In this document: in pieces, positions 63,192 through 64,000 of the stretch
Layout: every line of letters begins with the position of its first letter
Numbering within the stretch: position 1 is the first letter of the stretch
Notes under the pieces: generated by a model
What the model saw: the letters and a program-made list of their open reading frames with translations, nothing else
What the model was told of the DNA's origin: nothing
Databases searched by the model: none
Assembly: GCA_033064195.1 (NCBI GenBank)
Contig: JARBJD010000170.1
Span: 62,001 to 126,000, forward strand
Length of the DNA: 64,000 nt
Reading direction: 5' to 3'
Origin: Blattamonas nauphoetae
Taxonomy: Eukaryota; Preaxostyla; Oxymonadida
Translations under genes and position numbers: made by a program

Positions 63192-63407
63192 GAACAAAGC
63201 TTCTTTTCTCCCTTCATTGTATCATTGATTATAATGCGTTGTGAGGATGATTTTGATTTTTTTACATGACCTTCTACTCTTAAATGCGCTCTTAAAGTCG
63301 GAATACAGAGTCAAATCCAAACAAACTCATTTCTGGGCCGATCGTCAACTTCGAGTCACAAAGTGGGATGGTGGGTTCGATCGTAATATTTTTTCAGAAG
63401 ACAATAC

Positions 63408-64000
63408 ATGTTCTCTCATCCAACTCCCGGGACTCCAATTGAGACATCAGTGACTTCCAATGACTTTGTCTGTTCTCTTCTTTCCTTTCCGTTCCTGATT
63501 TTCCATTCCATTCTGTCATTGTTTAGTACGCGGATTTTAAACGACTTGCGACAGATGTAAATGCATTGAAAGGGCAAAATCAGACACTCCGGACTCAGAT
63601 TGATCAGCAGAATCAGGTGATATCACAGCTGAAGAGTCAAATTCAACAACAGAATCAGACGACACTCTCAAATCGAGTCGACCAACTGGAAAGAGACCGT
63701 GCGGCATCGACACAGAAGATAGGCAATCAGCAGAAGCAGATTGATCTTCAAAAAGACCAACTCACTGAATCTAAATCGGACGTCGAAAGACTGAAGAAGG
63801 AGATCCAGAGATCGACTCAGATGATCGAGCAGCAGTCTCAGGTGATCGCACAACTGAAGAGTCAACTTCAACAGCAGAATGAAATGATTGATGGACTGAA
63901 CACAAGAGTCGAAAGTGTAAAGAAAGAAAGTGAAGAAGCAAGAACGAGCGTGAAACAACAACTCCAAAATCAAATCAGCTCTGCCAGCAGTTCCAATTCG
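63408..64000 (+). CDS. Coiled-coil protein, 5' part (runs off the window)
   Basis: Exon 1 is 63408-63467 (MFSHPTPGTPIETSVTSNDF). A 59-nt intron, 63468-63526, starts GTCTGTT and ends GTTTAG. Exon 2 begins YADFKRLATDVNALKGQNQTLRTQIDQQNQVISQLKSQIQQQ and stays open to the window end. The heptad-rich, Gln-heavy sequence (VIAQLKSQLQQQNEMIDGLNTRVESVKKE) is a long parallel coiled coil. The segment QQNQVISQLKSQIQQQNQ recurs as QQSQVIAQLKSQLQQQNE after ~77 residues, showing an internal duplication. It is a partial gene; a structural or cytoskeletal role is plausible. The upstream stretch 63192-63407 shows nothing else. Confidence 0.75.

Noticed and set aside
1-64000. tRNA or rRNA genes
   Set aside because: Scanning by eye found no cloverleaf with a GGTTCGA-type T-arm and no conserved rRNA core; a covariance-model search would be needed to exclude them.

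Overview
This window is nuclear DNA of a microbial eukaryote. I think it is an oxymonad metamonad (Preaxostyla), most likely Blattamonas nauphoetae or a close relative. The reasons are: short GT-AG introns; very large type-I membrane proteins with beta-helix or Ig-like ectodomains and degenerate kinase tails; and a lineage-specific ~357-residue helical-repeat family with the signature CSPFLNWxEE that I associate with Blattamonas. The species call rests on memory and inference. Standard stop codons fit all long reading frames.

Layout. (1) 1-15.26 kb is a giant inverted repeat with ~6.55 kb arms and a ~2.1 kb spacer. Each arm carries the same >5 kb gene. The left copy (minus strand) extends through the spacer to a signal peptide; the right copy (plus strand) is cut off at the repeat junction. 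(2) 15.3-20.8 kb holds a second receptor-like protein with a DPTDPSKP stalk and a kinase-like tail. (3) 21.1-22.6 kb holds a four-exon, four-RRM polypyrimidine-tract-binding-like gene. (4) 22.8-46 kb is a patchwork of segmental duplications built around a ~357-aa Armadillo-like gene: six apparently whole copies here, two decayed or truncated copies and one stopped by a single nonsense codon. Between them lie minisatellites, dispersed repeats and two near-identical blocks of broken ectodomain-gene sequence. A distinct multi-exon ARM-like gene (42.3-44.5 kb) is embedded in it. (5) 46.4-47.9 kb is a broken coiled-coil gene, followed by 41 tandem copies of a 58-bp satellite. (6) 51-60 kb has another nonsense-broken ARM-like copy, a non-autonomous hAT-like DNA transposon with an 8-bp target duplication, a broken beta-helix surface gene and a further intact ARM-like copy. 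(7) 59.5-64 kb is a calmer, single-copy region: a Lys/Glu-rich coiled-coil protein, a four-exon unknown protein with a poly-lysine tail, a divergent ARM-like gene and the start of a long coiled-coil protein.

How it fits together. The large proteins look like surface or secretory-route receptors whose cytoplasmic kinase regions lack the N-lobe and catalytic motifs. The ARM-like family may be cytosolic scaffolds, but their function is unknown. Most copies share a TGACCCATAAC element ~28 nt upstream of ATG and a conserved 3' flank. Six mini-introns (35-59 nt) start with GTCT, five of them GTCTGT. Seven ARM-like copies carry an exactly 33-nt GT...YAG segment in phase with the reading frame that may be a tiny optional intron. 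No tRNA, rRNA, CRISPR array, retroelement or virus-like element was recognised.
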